Positions 8,860 through 17,736 of a DNA stretch of 46,751 bases are shown piece after piece. A program made the translations under genes and the position numbers. The notes beneath the pieces were generated by a model. The model was not told the DNA's origin and searched no databases. It was given only the letters and a program-made list of their open reading frames with translations. Every line of letters begins with the position of its first letter. Position 1 is the stretch's first letter. Origin of the DNA: Alphaproteobacteria bacterium (GTDB taxonomy: Bacteria > Pseudomonadota > Alphaproteobacteria > ATCC43930 > CGMCC-115725); contig JAFAYW010000201.1 in the NCBI GenBank assembly GCA_019240125.1, positions 1 through 46,751 of the forward strand, given 5' to 3'.

Positions 8860-8895
8860 GCCGACACCTTTCCTCGTTGCCGTGGATTGAACCGG

Positions 8896-9510
8896 CTATT
8901 CCAGCCAGAGGTCGTAATGCTGCAGCGCGAGCTTGAGAAACAGCACGCTCATGGCCAGGGCATAAAGTGCCAGCCATGTCGACAAGATGATCACGTCGCT
9001 GGCCACATGCGACAGCAGGGCGCGCGCGAATAGCAGCGCGGCGATCGCACACCCGAACCACAGATGCTGCGGGTCGCCGCAGCGCAGGCTGAATGACGCC
9101 GCGAGAAACATCAGCCCGATACCGAGCGCCCATACGGAGGCGATATTGCCGAGCAGCAACGGCGACATGTGGGGCCAGACATAGGCCGTGCCGCCGCCGA
9201 GCATGCTGATGAAGCCGCCGGTCAGCAGAGGCCAAACGCGGCGATATGCCGGCGACCAGCCGCCGCCGCTCACCGTCAGCGCCCCGTCGAGAAAGGCATA
9301 TCCGGCAAACAGCCAGACGAGAGCGGCTTCGCTCAGGCTCGGCCAGAGAAATCCGACACCCGCGGCCAGGGCCGCCGCGCTGCGGGAGGCGAGCACCAGG
9401 CGCCGGCCGCGCAACAGGGCCTGGGCCGAAAGCGGCATAATGGATGTTGCCGCCGGGGATCGCTCATCACCGCGCAGGCGCACCGGAATGTCGTCACCGG
9501 GTCGAGGCAT
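8896..9510 (-). CDS. Multi-pass membrane protein, DUF308/HdeD-like
   Basis: A 204-residue integral membrane protein with about six hydrophobic segments, including SAAALAAGVGFLWPSL, ALVWLFAGYAFLDGALTV, WPLLTGGFISMLGGGTAYVW, IASVWALGIGLMFLAASFSL and two near the C-terminus. The pattern of short helices, with a glycine-rich helix and FLDGALTV after the second, resembles the DUF308/HdeD group, whose best-known member is an acid-resistance membrane protein. This is a pattern-level match. An alternative start at residue 25 (MPLSAQALLRGRR) is possible. It is the first gene of the minus-strand run, 36 bases before the CoA-transferase. Confidence 0.6.
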   Translation of the reverse strand: MPRPGDDIPVRLRGDERSPAATSIMPLSAQALLRGRRLVLASRSAAALAAGVGFLWPSLSEAALVWLFAGYAFLDGALTVSGGGWSPAYRRVWPLLTGGFISMLGGGTAYVWPHMSPLLLGNIASVWALGIGLMFLAASFSLRCGDPQHLWFGCAIAALLFARALLSHVASDVIILSTWLALYALAMSVLFLKLALQHYDLWLE

Positions 9511-9658
9511 TCAGGTCCGCTATTGCTTGCCGGCTTTATTGTACCAGCCACGCTCTATAGCACGTCAGCCATGGCGCGGACGACCCCGTCGGTTATTCTC
9601 GTGGGGAAGGGCGGGGCATGCGTTAAACACAGGTCCCCATGCAGCAGCGCGAAACGCG

Positions 9659-9699
9659 TTGACACATCGTTAAGCGGGCCGGACGATCAGCCCTTAACG
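9659..9699 (+). promoter_or_regulatory. Candidate promoter with overlapping inverted repeat
   Basis: A perfect -35-like TTGACA lies at 9659-9664, with a weak -10-like GACGAT at 9682-9687 (17-base spacer). Overlapping the spacer is an inverted repeat, CGTTAAG-c-GGGC at 9668-9679 and GCCC-TTAACG at 9690-9699, that could be an operator or an mRNA hairpin. It lies about 100 bases before the RBS of the 9801 gene, in the 290-base divergent intergenic region. The -10 match is poor, so transcription from here is inference. Confidence 0.4.
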
Positions 9700-9800
9700 A
9701 CATGGCTGCCTTGCTCGGGCATGGCCCGGGTTTTGTACGGAGAGAGCGCCGCCGCTGATTGGATTTGCCCCGCAGGCTGTCACGACGAAGGAGAAACCTC

Positions 9801-11279
9801 ATGCCGATGCCGGAACGCGTACAATATTCCTCGACGATTGAACCCCTGGTCCAGTTCGTCGAAGACACTCCGCCGAGCGAAATCATTAACCGTACGCTCG
9901 AGAAGCTGCGCGCCGGCCTGCCCTTGCAGACGATGCTGACCGCCTCCGCTCTCGCAGTGACACGCTCAGCCGACAACCCGCCGGGCCATCACGGCGGGCC
10001 ATTGCATCCGCTCGCTGGGCTATATGCGCTCTCGCATCTCGTCAAACGGCTCGAAGGCCAGGGCGAGGAGCGGTTCCTTCCGGTACTGCAGCACGTCGCA
10101 CTGTCGAACAAGCACATCAACGATCCGGTAACGGGGCCGTTTCAGCTTCTCAAGTTCGAGCCTCTCAAATTCGCTGATTTCGATGCTGCCAAGGCGGCCT
10201 TTCTGATGGCGTGCAGCCGTGGCGAAAGCAATAAGGCGGACCACATCTTTCAGTGGCTGTGGCAGAACGTGGAGCCCATCAAGGCATTCGACCTGCTGAT
10301 GAGCGTTGCCATCCCGAAGAACAACATCGATGACCACTACTTCGTGTTTCCCGGGTACACGTGGCGGGCGATCCAGGCCGGCTTCCTGGACAAGCAGTAT
10401 CTGCCGCTGTTGATGCGGCCGTCGGTGCGCTATGCGGCGCGGTTCCCGGTGGCGCCGCCGCAGCCCGAGCTCGACGCGCTGATCGAAGACAACAAGCTTA
10501 TGGAACGCGTCACCCGGCAGCAGAGCGGCGACGATGAGACGGTCGCGATCGGCCGCCTCGGAAAGAATATCGGTCAGGTCGAAGAATTTGCCGAAATCCC
10601 GGTGATGATCGCCAGCGCGTTGCGCAGGGGCTTGTCGCTGGATGGCGCGGGCGAGGCATTGTCGATTGGTGCCGCCGGCCTGTTCATGCGCTCCCTTGGC
10701 GGCAATCCGATGGATGTGCACCTGCACACCAGCATCAATCTCCGCCGCTACCTCATCAGCCTGGATGGTCTCAATCTTCGCAGCAAGCTGCTGCTGTTGA
10801 TGAACTGGCATCTGGGCCCCGAAATCCGCTCGACGGCGACCCGGATGGAGCCGCCGGGCGCGCAACCCGACATGGCCGAAGTGGCGGCTTTGCCGGAGCG
10901 TTCGCAGGAAGCGCTGCTCGATGCGATCCAGCACAGCATCTACAATCAGCCGCCGACGGACTGGTCGCAGGTGACCAATCTCGGCCTGATGCGGGCTGTG
11001 CCGGAGGTCAAGGAGACGATCAATCTGGCGACGCAGTACATGCAGAAGGGCTACGATCCGCAGGCACTTATTGCCCGCCTCGCCGAGATTGTCTGCCACG
11101 ACAACTTCACCGAGATGCACGCCTTCAAGCACCACAACGCGATTGTCGAGGAATACCGCAACACCCGCGAGGCTTGGCGCTGGATGCACCTGGTGTGCGG
11201 CGCGCAGGCTGCGGCGATCTCCTTCGGCAAGAACATGACGGTTTACGAGCAGTATCTCGATCTGCTGCACGCCGCCTGA
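9801..11279 (+). CDS. Conserved-looking uncharacterised protein, 492 residues, histidine-rich helices
   Basis: I do not recognise this protein. It is soluble (no signal peptide or membrane segment) and mostly helical. Several histidine clusters stand out: GHHGGPLHPLAGLYALSHL near residue 60, LSNKHIND near 95, DVHLHTSIN near 310 and MHAFKHHNAIVEEY near 440, which could bind a metal. The arrangement loosely recalls helical oxygenases of the questin-oxidase type, but I would not assign that. The ATG at 9801 has a strong RBS (AAGGAGA at 9788-9794); a longer frame to 9759 lacks one. The gene is flanked by a candidate regulated promoter and a strong terminator, so it looks monocistronic. Confidence 0.75.
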   Translation: MPMPERVQYSSTIEPLVQFVEDTPPSEIINRTLEKLRAGLPLQTMLTASALAVTRSADNPPGHHGGPLHPLAGLYALSHLVKRLEGQGEERFLPVLQHVALSNKHINDPVTGPFQLLKFEPLKFADFDAAKAAFLMACSRGESNKADHIFQWLWQNVEPIKAFDLLMSVAIPKNNIDDHYFVFPGYTWRAIQAGFLDKQYLPLLMRPSVRYAARFPVAPPQPELDALIEDNKLMERVTRQQSGDDETVAIGRLGKNIGQVEEFAEIPVMIASALRRGLSLDGAGEALSIGAAGLFMRSLGGNPMDVHLHTSINLRRYLISLDGLNLRSKLLLLMNWHLGPEIRSTATRMEPPGAQPDMAEVAALPERSQEALLDAIQHSIYNQPPTDWSQVTNLGLMRAVPEVKETINLATQYMQKGYDPQALIARLAEIVCHDNFTEMHAFKHHNAIVEEYRNTREAWRWMHLVCGAQAAAISFGKNMTVYEQYLDLLHAA

Positions 11280-11298
11280 GGCAAGAAGCAACGGGAAG

Positions 11299-11324
11299 GG
11301 CGGGGAGCGATCCCCGCCTTTTTT
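11299..11324 (+). terminator. Rho-independent terminator
   Basis: A perfect eight-base-pair stem GGCGGGGA/TCCCCGCC (11299-11306 with 11311-11318) encloses the loop GCGA and is followed by six T residues. It lies 20 bases after the stop of the 9801 gene and separates it from trpF. Confidence 0.92.
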
Positions 11325-11409
11325 GTTTGTCCGCCCTTTTGCCTTGTCCGGTGATCGCGGTGTCCAGTCCGCCTATCTGAGGGATGGTGCATTTGCAGGC
11401 CGGAGCAAC

Positions 11410-12054
11410 GTGACCATCGACGCAAAGATATGCGGTCTTTCGAGTGAGGACGCCGTTGCCGCCGCCGTCGAGGGTGGCGCGGCCTATATTGGCTTCGTCT
11501 TCTATCCGCGCAGCCCGCGTTCGGTCACGCCGGAGCGTGCCCGCGCCCTATGCGACCGGATTCCCGTCTCGGTGCGCCGTGTCGGGCTGTTTGTCGATGC
11601 ATCCGACGACGAAATTGCCGCGGTGCTCGACGCGGCGCCGATCGACCTTTTGCAACTTCACGGCCACGAAAGTGCCGAGCGTATCGCCGCGGTGAAGCGG
11701 CGTTTCGGGCGGCCAATCATGAAGGCTATCGCGATCGCCGGTGAGAATGATCTGCCGGCGGCAGCCGCCTACGAGGATGCCGCCGACATGCTCCTGTTCG
11801 ACGCCAAGCCGCCGCGGCGCGAGGGCGCCCTGCCCGGCGGCAACGGGCTCACCTTCGACTGGCGCCTGCTTGCCGGGCGGCGGTGGCAACGGCCCTGGAT
11901 GCTGTCGGGTGGTCTTACGGCCGATTTGCTGCCCGAGGCGGTGCGCATCTCCGGCGCGACCGCGGTCGATGTCTCTTCCGGCGTCGAGCACCGTGCCGGC
12001 GAGAAGGACCCGGGCAAAATCCGTGAATTCCTCGCTCGAGCGCGTCAGTTGTAA
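11410..12054 (+). CDS. trpF: Phosphoribosylanthranilate isomerase
   Basis: TrpF carries out the third step from anthranilate to tryptophan, an Amadori rearrangement of N-(5-phosphoribosyl)anthranilate to CdRP. The (beta/alpha)8 barrel motifs are present: KICGL near the N-terminus with the catalytic cysteine, GFVFYPRSPRSV, LLQLHGHE, a LLFDAK aspartate, and the phosphate-binding LSGGL and VDVSSGVE. I chose the GTG at 11410 because VTIDAKICGL fits the family start; the frame continues upstream to 11323, but that part is not trpF-like. Length is 214. The first strand lacks the usual lysine directly after the start Met. Confidence 0.93.
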   Translation: MTIDAKICGLSSEDAVAAAVEGGAAYIGFVFYPRSPRSVTPERARALCDRIPVSVRRVGLFVDASDDEIAAVLDAAPIDLLQLHGHESAERIAAVKRRFGRPIMKAIAIAGENDLPAAAAYEDAADMLLFDAKPPRREGALPGGNGLTFDWRLLAGRRWQRPWMLSGGLTADLLPEAVRISGATAVDVSSGVEHRAGEKDPGKIREFLARARQL

Positions 12055-12294
12055 CCCTGCTATGATGGGACACCTGCCGCACGTTAAGCCGCATTCCCGA
12101 CGCCTGGCGGGCTCCATGCCTCGGCTATGAAGTGGTAGGGGGCGGGTCCCGGATTTTCGCCGGTAACGCGGGGTGAGGCCGTTGGCGGCTCACTCGTTTG
12201 GGGCCCAGCCCGCTGCTCCGCTGCTTTCGGCGGATGATGGTGGCGTCGTTAAATCCTCCGTGACCTCATTGCCTCGGTGGTGCATACCAAGGCG

Positions 12295-13506
12295 ATGCAG
12301 ACACCCAATACCTATCGCGGCGGCCCCGACGCTCGCGGTCATTTCGGGCTTTATGGCGGACGCTACGTCGCCGAAACCCTGATGCCGCTGATCCTGTCGG
12401 TCGAGCGCGCGTACAATGAAGCCAAGGACGACCCGAATTTCCACGCCGAGCTGGCCTATTATCTCGAGCACTATGTCGGGCGTCCGAGCCCGCTCTACTT
12501 CGCGGAGCGGCTGACCCGGCATTTCGGCGGGGCCAAGCTCTATTTCAAACGCGACGAGCTCAACCACACCGGGGCGCACAAGATAAATAACGTGCTCGGC
12601 CAGGTACTATTGGCGCGTCGCATGGGCAAGCGCCGCATCATCGCCGAGACCGGCGCCGGGCAGCACGGCGTCGCCACCGCGACGGCCTGCGCCCTCTTCG
12701 ACATTCCGTGTATCGTCTACATGGGCGCCACCGATATCGAGCGGCAAAAGCCGAACGTCTTCCGCATGAAATTGCTCGGTGCGGAGGTCATGCCGGTGCA
12801 TTCGGGCACCGCGACCCTAAAGGACGCGATGAACGACGCGCTGCGCGACTGGGTCGCGCATGTCGACGACACGTTCTACGTGATTGGTACGGTAGCGGGA
12901 CCGCACCCCTACCCGGCGATGGTGCGCGATTTTCAATCGATCATCGGCCGCGAAACCCGCGAGCAGATGCACAAGGCAGAGGGGCGGCTGCCGGACTCGC
13001 TGGTCGCGTGCATTGGGGGCGGCTCGAACGCGATGGGGCTGTTCCACCCCTTTCTCGACGACCCAGGCGTGCGCATGATCGGGGTCGAGGCGGCGGGGCA
13101 CGGCATCGACACGGGCATGCATGCTGCGTCGCTGAATGGCGGTCTGCCCGGCGTCTTGCATGGCAACCGCACCTACCTGCTGCAGGACGATGACGGGCAG
13201 ATCAAGGACGCGCACTCGATCTCGGCCGGTCTGGACTATCCGGGCATTGGTCCGGAGCACGCCTGGCTGCACGATCTCGAGCGCGTTGAATACGTGTCGA
13301 TCACCGACCGCGAGGCGCTCGAGGCGTTTCAGCTGTGCAGCCGCCAGGAGGGGATCATCCCGGCCTTGGAGCCGGCGCATGCATTGGCGCATGTCGCCAA
13401 GATCGCGCCAACCCTGCCGCGCGACCATTTGATGGTCATGAACATGTGCGGGCGCGGCGACAAGGACATCTTCGCCGTCGCCGATCATCTGGGTGTGAAG
13501 CTGTGA
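12295..13506 (+). CDS. trpB: Tryptophan synthase beta chain
   Basis: TrpB condenses indole with L-serine on PLP. The PLP lysine is in [13 protein letters not shown], and the phosphate-binding loop is the GGGSNAMG segment. [13 protein letters not shown] and [20 protein letters not shown] motifs are conserved (here [16 protein letters not shown]). I used the ATG at 12295 ([18 protein letters not shown]); a GTG at 12277 in the same frame is an alternative, and neither has a strong RBS. Length is 403. The 240 bases before the gene hold no ORF, and I see no attenuator with tandem Trp codons there. Confidence 0.95.
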   Translation: MQTPNTYRGGPDARGHFGLYGGRYVAETLMPLILSVERAYNEAKDDPNFHAELAYYLEHYVGRPSPLYFAERLTRHFGGAKLYFKRDELNHTGAHKINNVLGQVLLARRMGKRRIIAETGAGQHGVATATACALFDIPCIVYMGATDIERQKPNVFRMKLLGAEVMPVHSGTATLKDAMNDALRDWVAHVDDTFYVIGTVAGPHPYPAMVRDFQSIIGRETREQMHKAEGRLPDSLVACIGGGSNAMGLFHPFLDDPGVRMIGVEAAGHGIDTGMHAASLNGGLPGVLHGNRTYLLQDDDGQIKDAHSISAGLDYPGIGPEHAWLHDLERVEYVSITDREALEAFQLCSRQEGIIPALEPAHALAHVAKIAPTLPRDHLMVMNMCGRGDKDIFAVADHLGVKL

Positions 13507-13517
13507 AGGCGCGCATC

Positions 13518-13646
13518 GATCCTCCCTTGCGAAGCGGGGGAGGGGGACCAGGCGCAGCATGGTGGAGGGGGCATGCGGCACCCGCCACCCACAGCCCCCT
13601 CCGTCTCGCTGCGCGAGCCACCTCCCCGGCAAAGGGCGGAGGATCC
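13518..13646. repeat. Long imperfect palindromic repeat between trpB and trpA
   Basis: The outer arms GATCCTCC (13518-13525) and GGAGGATC (13638-13645) bound a GC-rich block with inner complementary parts: TGGAGGGGGC at 13563-13572 pairs with GCCCCCTCC at 13594-13602, and GCGAAGCGGGGGAGG lies opposite CCTCCCCGGCAAAGG. The layout is that of a dispersed alphaproteobacterial palindromic repeat. It fills almost the whole 160-base trpB-trpA gap. Confidence 0.75.
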
Positions 13647-13666
13647 ACTAACAGCGAGCACATGCC

Positions 13667-14494
13667 ATGAGCCGCATCGAAAAGCGGTTCGCGAAACTCC
13701 GCCAAGAGGGCCGCGCGGGTCTCGTCATTTATCTGACCGCCGGCGACCCTGATCCGGCGACCTCGCAGCAGCTGTTCGAAGGGCTGGCCGGTGCCGGGGC
13801 CGATCTGATCGAGATCGGCATGCCGTTTTCCGACCCGATGGCCGATGGACCCGCGATCCAGGCGGCGGGTCTGCGGGCTCTGAAGCAAGGCGCCACCTTG
13901 CGCAGCACGCTGGCGATGGTGCGCACCTTGCGCGCGCGCGACAACGACACGCCCCTGGTGCTGATGGGTTATTACAACCCGATCTACCGCTATGGCGCCG
14001 AGGCATTTGCGCGCGACGCGGTGGCAGCGGGGGTGGATGGCGCGATCATCGTCGATCTGCCGCCCGAGGAGGATAACGAACTCGCCGTCCCGGCGCGGGC
14101 CGCCGGGCTCGACATTGTCCGGCTTGCCACGCCGACCAGCGATGAGGTCCGGCTGCCGACGATTGTCGAGCACGCCAGTGGCTTTGTTTACTACGTGGCG
14201 ATCGCCGGCATAACCGGCACCCGCTCCGCCGAGGCGGCGAGTGTGACGTCGGCTGTCGAGCGACTGCGTCGCTTCACCAAACTGCCCGTCGCGGTCGGGT
14301 TCGGGATCAGGACGCCGCAACAGGCGGCCGAAATCGCCCGCGCGGCGGATGCGGCGGTGGTCGGCTCGGCCGTGGTCGAGCGCCTGGCGCTCAATCTCGA
14401 CCCTCATGGTAACGCCAAGCCGGGATTGGTCGAGGCGGTGCTTGGCGATATTCGCGCGCTAGCCGCGGGAGTGCGCGGCGCCCGCTCAAGCTGA
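13667..14494 (+). CDS. trpA: Tryptophan synthase alpha chain
   Basis: TrpA cleaves indole-3-glycerol phosphate and channels indole to TrpB. The catalytic Glu49 and Asp60 are seen in [17 protein letters not shown]. The phosphate-binding glycines ([15 protein letters not shown]) and the [13 protein letters not shown] loop are normal. Length is 275. The gene is separated from trpB by a palindromic repeat rather than by the usual overlap, and is followed ten bases later by the NAD(P)HX repair gene, with which it is probably cotranscribed. Confidence 0.95.
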   Translation: MSRIEKRFAKLRQEGRAGLVIYLTAGDPDPATSQQLFEGLAGAGADLIEIGMPFSDPMADGPAIQAAGLRALKQGATLRSTLAMVRTLRARDNDTPLVLMGYYNPIYRYGAEAFARDAVAAGVDGAIIVDLPPEEDNELAVPARAAGLDIVRLATPTSDEVRLPTIVEHASGFVYYVAIAGITGTRSAEAASVTSAVERLRRFTKLPVAVGFGIRTPQQAAEIARAADAAVVGSAVVERLALNLDPHGNAKPGLVEAVLGDIRALAAGVRGARSS

Positions 14495-14504
14495 ACCGGC
14501 CGAC

Positions 14505-16028
14505 ATGAGCGACGGCTGGCAGTGCCACGCGCTGCTTTCTCCCACCGAGATGGGCGAGGCAGACCGGCTGACCGTTGCGGGCGGCACTCCCGGCATCGAG
14601 CTGATGGAAAATGCCGGCCGGGCGGTGGCGGATGCCGTGTCGCGCCGCTGGACCAAACGGCCGGTCGCCGTGCTGTGCGGCCCCGGCAACAATGGCGGCG
14701 ACGGATTTATCGCGGCGCGCATTCTGGCCGAACGTGGCTGGCTGGTGCGCCTCGCGCTGCTCGGGGTGCGTACGGGGCTGAAGGGCGACGCCGCGATTGC
14801 CGCCGACCGGTGGGACGGCCCGGTGGAGGCATTGGCGCTGTCGAGCATCAAGGGCGCCGGGCTGGTCATTGACGCGCTGTTTGGTGCCGGGCTGGCGCGG
14901 CCGCTCGACGGGACGGCCCACGAGGTCATCGCGGCCTTGCGCGATCGGCCGCTGCCGTTGGTCGCGGTCGACGTGCCAAGCGGTATTGATGGCGCCAGTG
15001 GGGCGGTTCGCGGCATCGCGCCTCGGGCGGCGCTGACCGTTACCTTTTTTCGCCGCAAGCCCGGCCATCTACTGCTTCCTGGTCGGCAATACTGCGGTGA
15101 GACGGTGATCGCGCAAATCGGCATCCCTGCGCCGGTGCTGGATCAGGTCAGGCCGCGCACCGTGGCGAACGAGCCGGCGTCCTGGCTGGCGCGATTTCCG
15201 TGGCCGGGAGCGGGCAGTCACAAATATACGCGCGGTCACGCGCTGATCGCCGGCGGCGCGGTGATGACCGGGGCCGGGCGGCTCGCGGCCCGGGCGGCAG
15301 CGCGAACCGGCGCCGGCCTGGTAACGGTCGCGGCGCCTCAGGCCGCCTTTGCCGTCTACGCCGCCGCTCTGACCGGGATCATCGTCCAGCCGGTCGATGG
15401 TATCGAGGCGTTTCGGGCGGCGCTCGCCGACAAACGGCGCAACGCTGTGCTGGTCGGCCCGGGGGCCGGTGTCGGTGCCGAGACACGCGACAAGGTAGTG
15501 GCCGCGCTCGCCGCCAAGAAACACATGGTACTCGATGCGGATGCCCTTACCGTTTTCGCAGACGATCCATGCGCCCTGTTCGCGGCGATCGCGGCGGACG
15601 ATGTGCCAGCCCCGGTGTTGACCCCGCACGAGGGCGAATTTGCCAGGATTTTCAATCATCAGGGCGACAACAAGCTGGATCGCGCGCGCCGCGCCGCCGC
15701 TGAAAGCGGCGCCATTGTGCTCCTGAAGGGTAGCGATACAGTGATCGCCGCGCCCGATGGACGCGCCGCGATCAATTGCAACGGCGTGCCCGAGCTGGCG
15801 ACCGCCGGCTCTGGCGATGTACTGGCCGGTATCGTGCTTGGGCTGATGGCGCAAGGCATGCCGGCGTTCGAGGCAGCCTGCGCCGCGGTCTGGATGCATG
15901 CCGATGCGGCGCACCGCTTCGGCGCGGGACTGGTTGCCGAAGACCTGATCGAAACTCTCCCAGCCACCTTGTCTGGGCTCCGGGCGGCAGGCTTCAAGCC
16001 CCGTGCTCTGACAGCGGGAACACCGTAA
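14505..16028 (+). CDS. nnr: Bifunctional NAD(P)H-hydrate epimerase / ADP-dependent NAD(P)H-hydrate dehydratase
   Basis: This metabolite-repair enzyme restores hydrated, inactive NADHX and NADPHX. The N-terminal YjeF_N epimerase domain (about residues 1-215) contains GPGNNGGDGFIAARIL and DALFGAGLARPL. The C-terminal ribokinase-like dehydratase domain (about 230-500) contains HKYTRGHALIAGG, DADALTVF, TPHEGEFARIF and the nucleotide/catalytic TAGSGDVLAGIVLGLMAQG. Length is 507, normal for the fused form. It lies 10 bases after trpA and four bases before a long form of the next gene. Confidence 0.93.
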   Translation: MSDGWQCHALLSPTEMGEADRLTVAGGTPGIELMENAGRAVADAVSRRWTKRPVAVLCGPGNNGGDGFIAARILAERGWLVRLALLGVRTGLKGDAAIAADRWDGPVEALALSSIKGAGLVIDALFGAGLARPLDGTAHEVIAALRDRPLPLVAVDVPSGIDGASGAVRGIAPRAALTVTFFRRKPGHLLLPGRQYCGETVIAQIGIPAPVLDQVRPRTVANEPASWLARFPWPGAGSHKYTRGHALIAGGAVMTGAGRLAARAAARTGAGLVTVAAPQAAFAVYAAALTGIIVQPVDGIEAFRAALADKRRNAVLVGPGAGVGAETRDKVVAALAAKKHMVLDADALTVFADDPCALFAAIAADDVPAPVLTPHEGEFARIFNHQGDNKLDRARRAAAESGAIVLLKGSDTVIAAPDGRAAINCNGVPELATAGSGDVLAGIVLGLMAQGMPAFEAACAAVWMHADAAHRFGAGLVAEDLIETLPATLSGLRAAGFKPRALTAGTP

Positions 16029-16070
16029 GCTATGGCCCTCCGTGACGCGCCCCGTAACCTCGGAGCCTAT

Positions 16071-17510
16071 ATGAGTGATCGCGCTTCTGCTGGATTTCTC
16101 GACAGTGTTCTCGACCGCGTGGGCAGTCTGCGCACGGCGTGGCGCGACATCGCGGCCTCGGCGCGCGGCGTGCTGTCCGGAGGCGCTCCGCGACCCGATC
16201 TGCCTGACGATGACGTCGCCAAATTGCGGGCGCAGATGCTGAACTGCCTCGACGGTCGCGGCGGCGAGGTCGGCGCTCGCGCCCGCGCCGCCGAACTCGG
16301 CCGCACCTATCTGGCGCTCAACCCGACCGGGCGCGAGCGCTTCCTGCGCTTGCTGGCCGAGGATTTCGATACCGATGCCGATGCGGTCGCCGCCTGCTGC
16401 GGCCGGTTGACACGCGCCGCCGACGCCGTGGAACGTGCCGCCGCGCAGCGCGCCTTGCGAGCGGCTCTGACGGCGCCGCGCGTCACCTTATTGCGCCAGT
16501 TCAATGCGCTGCCGGAAGGGGTCAAGTTCCTCGTCGATCGCCGCGCCGAATTGCTGGCATCCGGCAGCAAGGATCCGGCGTTCCAAGCACTCGCCGATGA
16601 TATGCGCGAGCTCCTCGCCAACTGGTTCGACATCGGCTTTCTGCAATTGCAGCGGATCACCTGGGACTCATCGGCGGCACTTCTCGAAAAGCTGATGGCG
16701 TATGAAGCGGTGCACGAGATCCAGGGCTGGTCCGATCTGAAAAACCGGCTGGATGCCGACCGACGCTGCTTTGCCTTTTTCCATCCGCGGATGCCCGACG
16801 AGCCGCTGATCTTTGTCGAGGTCGCGCTCGTCAACGGCATCGCCGGCAATATTCACACGCTGCTCGACCAGTCGGCGCCGATCGGCGACCCGCAAGCCGC
16901 AGATACCGCGATTTTCTACTCGATCTCGAACTGTCAGCGCGGCCTCAACGGCATCAGCTTTGGCGATTTCCTGATCAAGCGGGTCGTGGACGCCTTGGCG
17001 AGCGAACTGCCGCGTCTCAAGAACTATGCGACGCTGTCGCCGATCCCGGGGTTCCGTCGCTGGCTGGCGCGCGAGGCCGAAAGCGGCGGGCTGCTGCTCG
17101 CGGCGGAAGCAAAGGCCATACAGGCCATCCTTCCGGAAGCGGATGACGATAACGCGGACCGGCAGCTGCTGGGCGTGCTCGATCGGCCGGATTGGGTGGA
17201 GGATAGCCGCACCGCCGCGGTGCTGCGCGAGCCGCTCCTGCGGTTGTGCGCGCGCTATCTGTTGCAGGCGCGTGCCGCGTCCGGGCGGGCGCTCGATCCG
17301 GTGGCGCATTTCCATCTGACCAACGGTGCACGGGTCGAGCGGCTCAACTGGCTGGGGGATGTGTCCGTGAAGGGACTGCAGCAATCCGCTGGTGTCATGG
17401 TCAATTACAATTACCGGCTCGACCATATCGAGGCCAATCACGAGGCTTATCGCTCCGAGCACAAGGTCGCCGCGGCATCGGCGGTGCGCAGTCTCGCTCG
17501 CGTTTCGTGA
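16071..17510 (+). CDS. Malonyl-CoA decarboxylase
   Basis: This enzyme decarboxylates malonyl-CoA to acetyl-CoA. It has the helical N-terminal domain (about 1-150, including RFLRLLAEDFDTD and LRQFNALPEGVKFLVDRRAELL) and the C-terminal acetyltransferase-fold catalytic domain, with CFAFFHPRMPDEPLIFVEVAL, NCQRGLNGISFGDFLIKRVV and FHLTNGARVERLNWLGD; the last holds the candidate catalytic histidine. I preferred the ATG at 16071, which has GGAG five bases upstream, over 16032. Length from there is 479. No malonate transporter or malonyl-CoA synthetase is adjacent, so its role is probably acetate/malonyl-CoA balance rather than malonate use. Confidence 0.9.
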   Translation: MSDRASAGFLDSVLDRVGSLRTAWRDIAASARGVLSGGAPRPDLPDDDVAKLRAQMLNCLDGRGGEVGARARAAELGRTYLALNPTGRERFLRLLAEDFDTDADAVAACCGRLTRAADAVERAAAQRALRAALTAPRVTLLRQFNALPEGVKFLVDRRAELLASGSKDPAFQALADDMRELLANWFDIGFLQLQRITWDSSAALLEKLMAYEAVHEIQGWSDLKNRLDADRRCFAFFHPRMPDEPLIFVEVALVNGIAGNIHTLLDQSAPIGDPQAADTAIFYSISNCQRGLNGISFGDFLIKRVVDALASELPRLKNYATLSPIPGFRRWLAREAESGGLLLAAEAKAIQAILPEADDDNADRQLLGVLDRPDWVEDSRTAAVLREPLLRLCARYLLQARAASGRALDPVAHFHLTNGARVERLNWLGDVSVKGLQQSAGVMVNYNYRLDHIEANHEAYRSEHKVAAASAVRSLARVS

Positions 17511-17594
17511 GCGGGGCTGGAGCAGGCCGAATTTCGCGACCTGACGCCTCGCTATTTTCCGGCTGCCGACTATGTTAATGACGCCCCCGCGGGA

Positions 17595-17679
17595 GCGGGC
17601 GTGGCGAAACTGGCAGACGCACTGGATTTAGGTTCCAGCGATGAAAATCGTGGGGGTTCGAATCCCCCCGCCCGCACCA
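17595..17679 (+). tRNA. tRNA-Leu (anticodon UAG)
   Basis: The acceptor stem GCGGGCG (17595-17601) pairs with CGCCCGC (17669-17675), followed by A and an encoded CCA. The anticodon stem CTGGA/TCCAG encloses a loop with TAG. A long variable arm of the class II type is present, and the T arm is GGGGG-TTCGAAT-CCCCC. Total length is 85 bases. Just upstream, a GC-rich sequence (17583-17601) can pair partly with the acceptor strand. Confidence 0.97.
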
Positions 17680-17736
17680 GCACGGCGCGCGCAAGGCGCC
17701 GGCACGTAATGAATGAATGGATGTGAGCACGCCAAG

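Noticed and set aside
10020..11291. 423-codon minus-strand ORF opposite the 9801 gene
   Set aside because: The plus-strand frame has the RBS, codon bias and terminator; the reverse frame is a shadow with His/Arg-rich low-complexity content.
12055..12276. Possible trp attenuator or leader peptide before trpB
   Set aside because: I found no short ORF with tandem Trp codons and no convincing alternative hairpins; the region appears plain.
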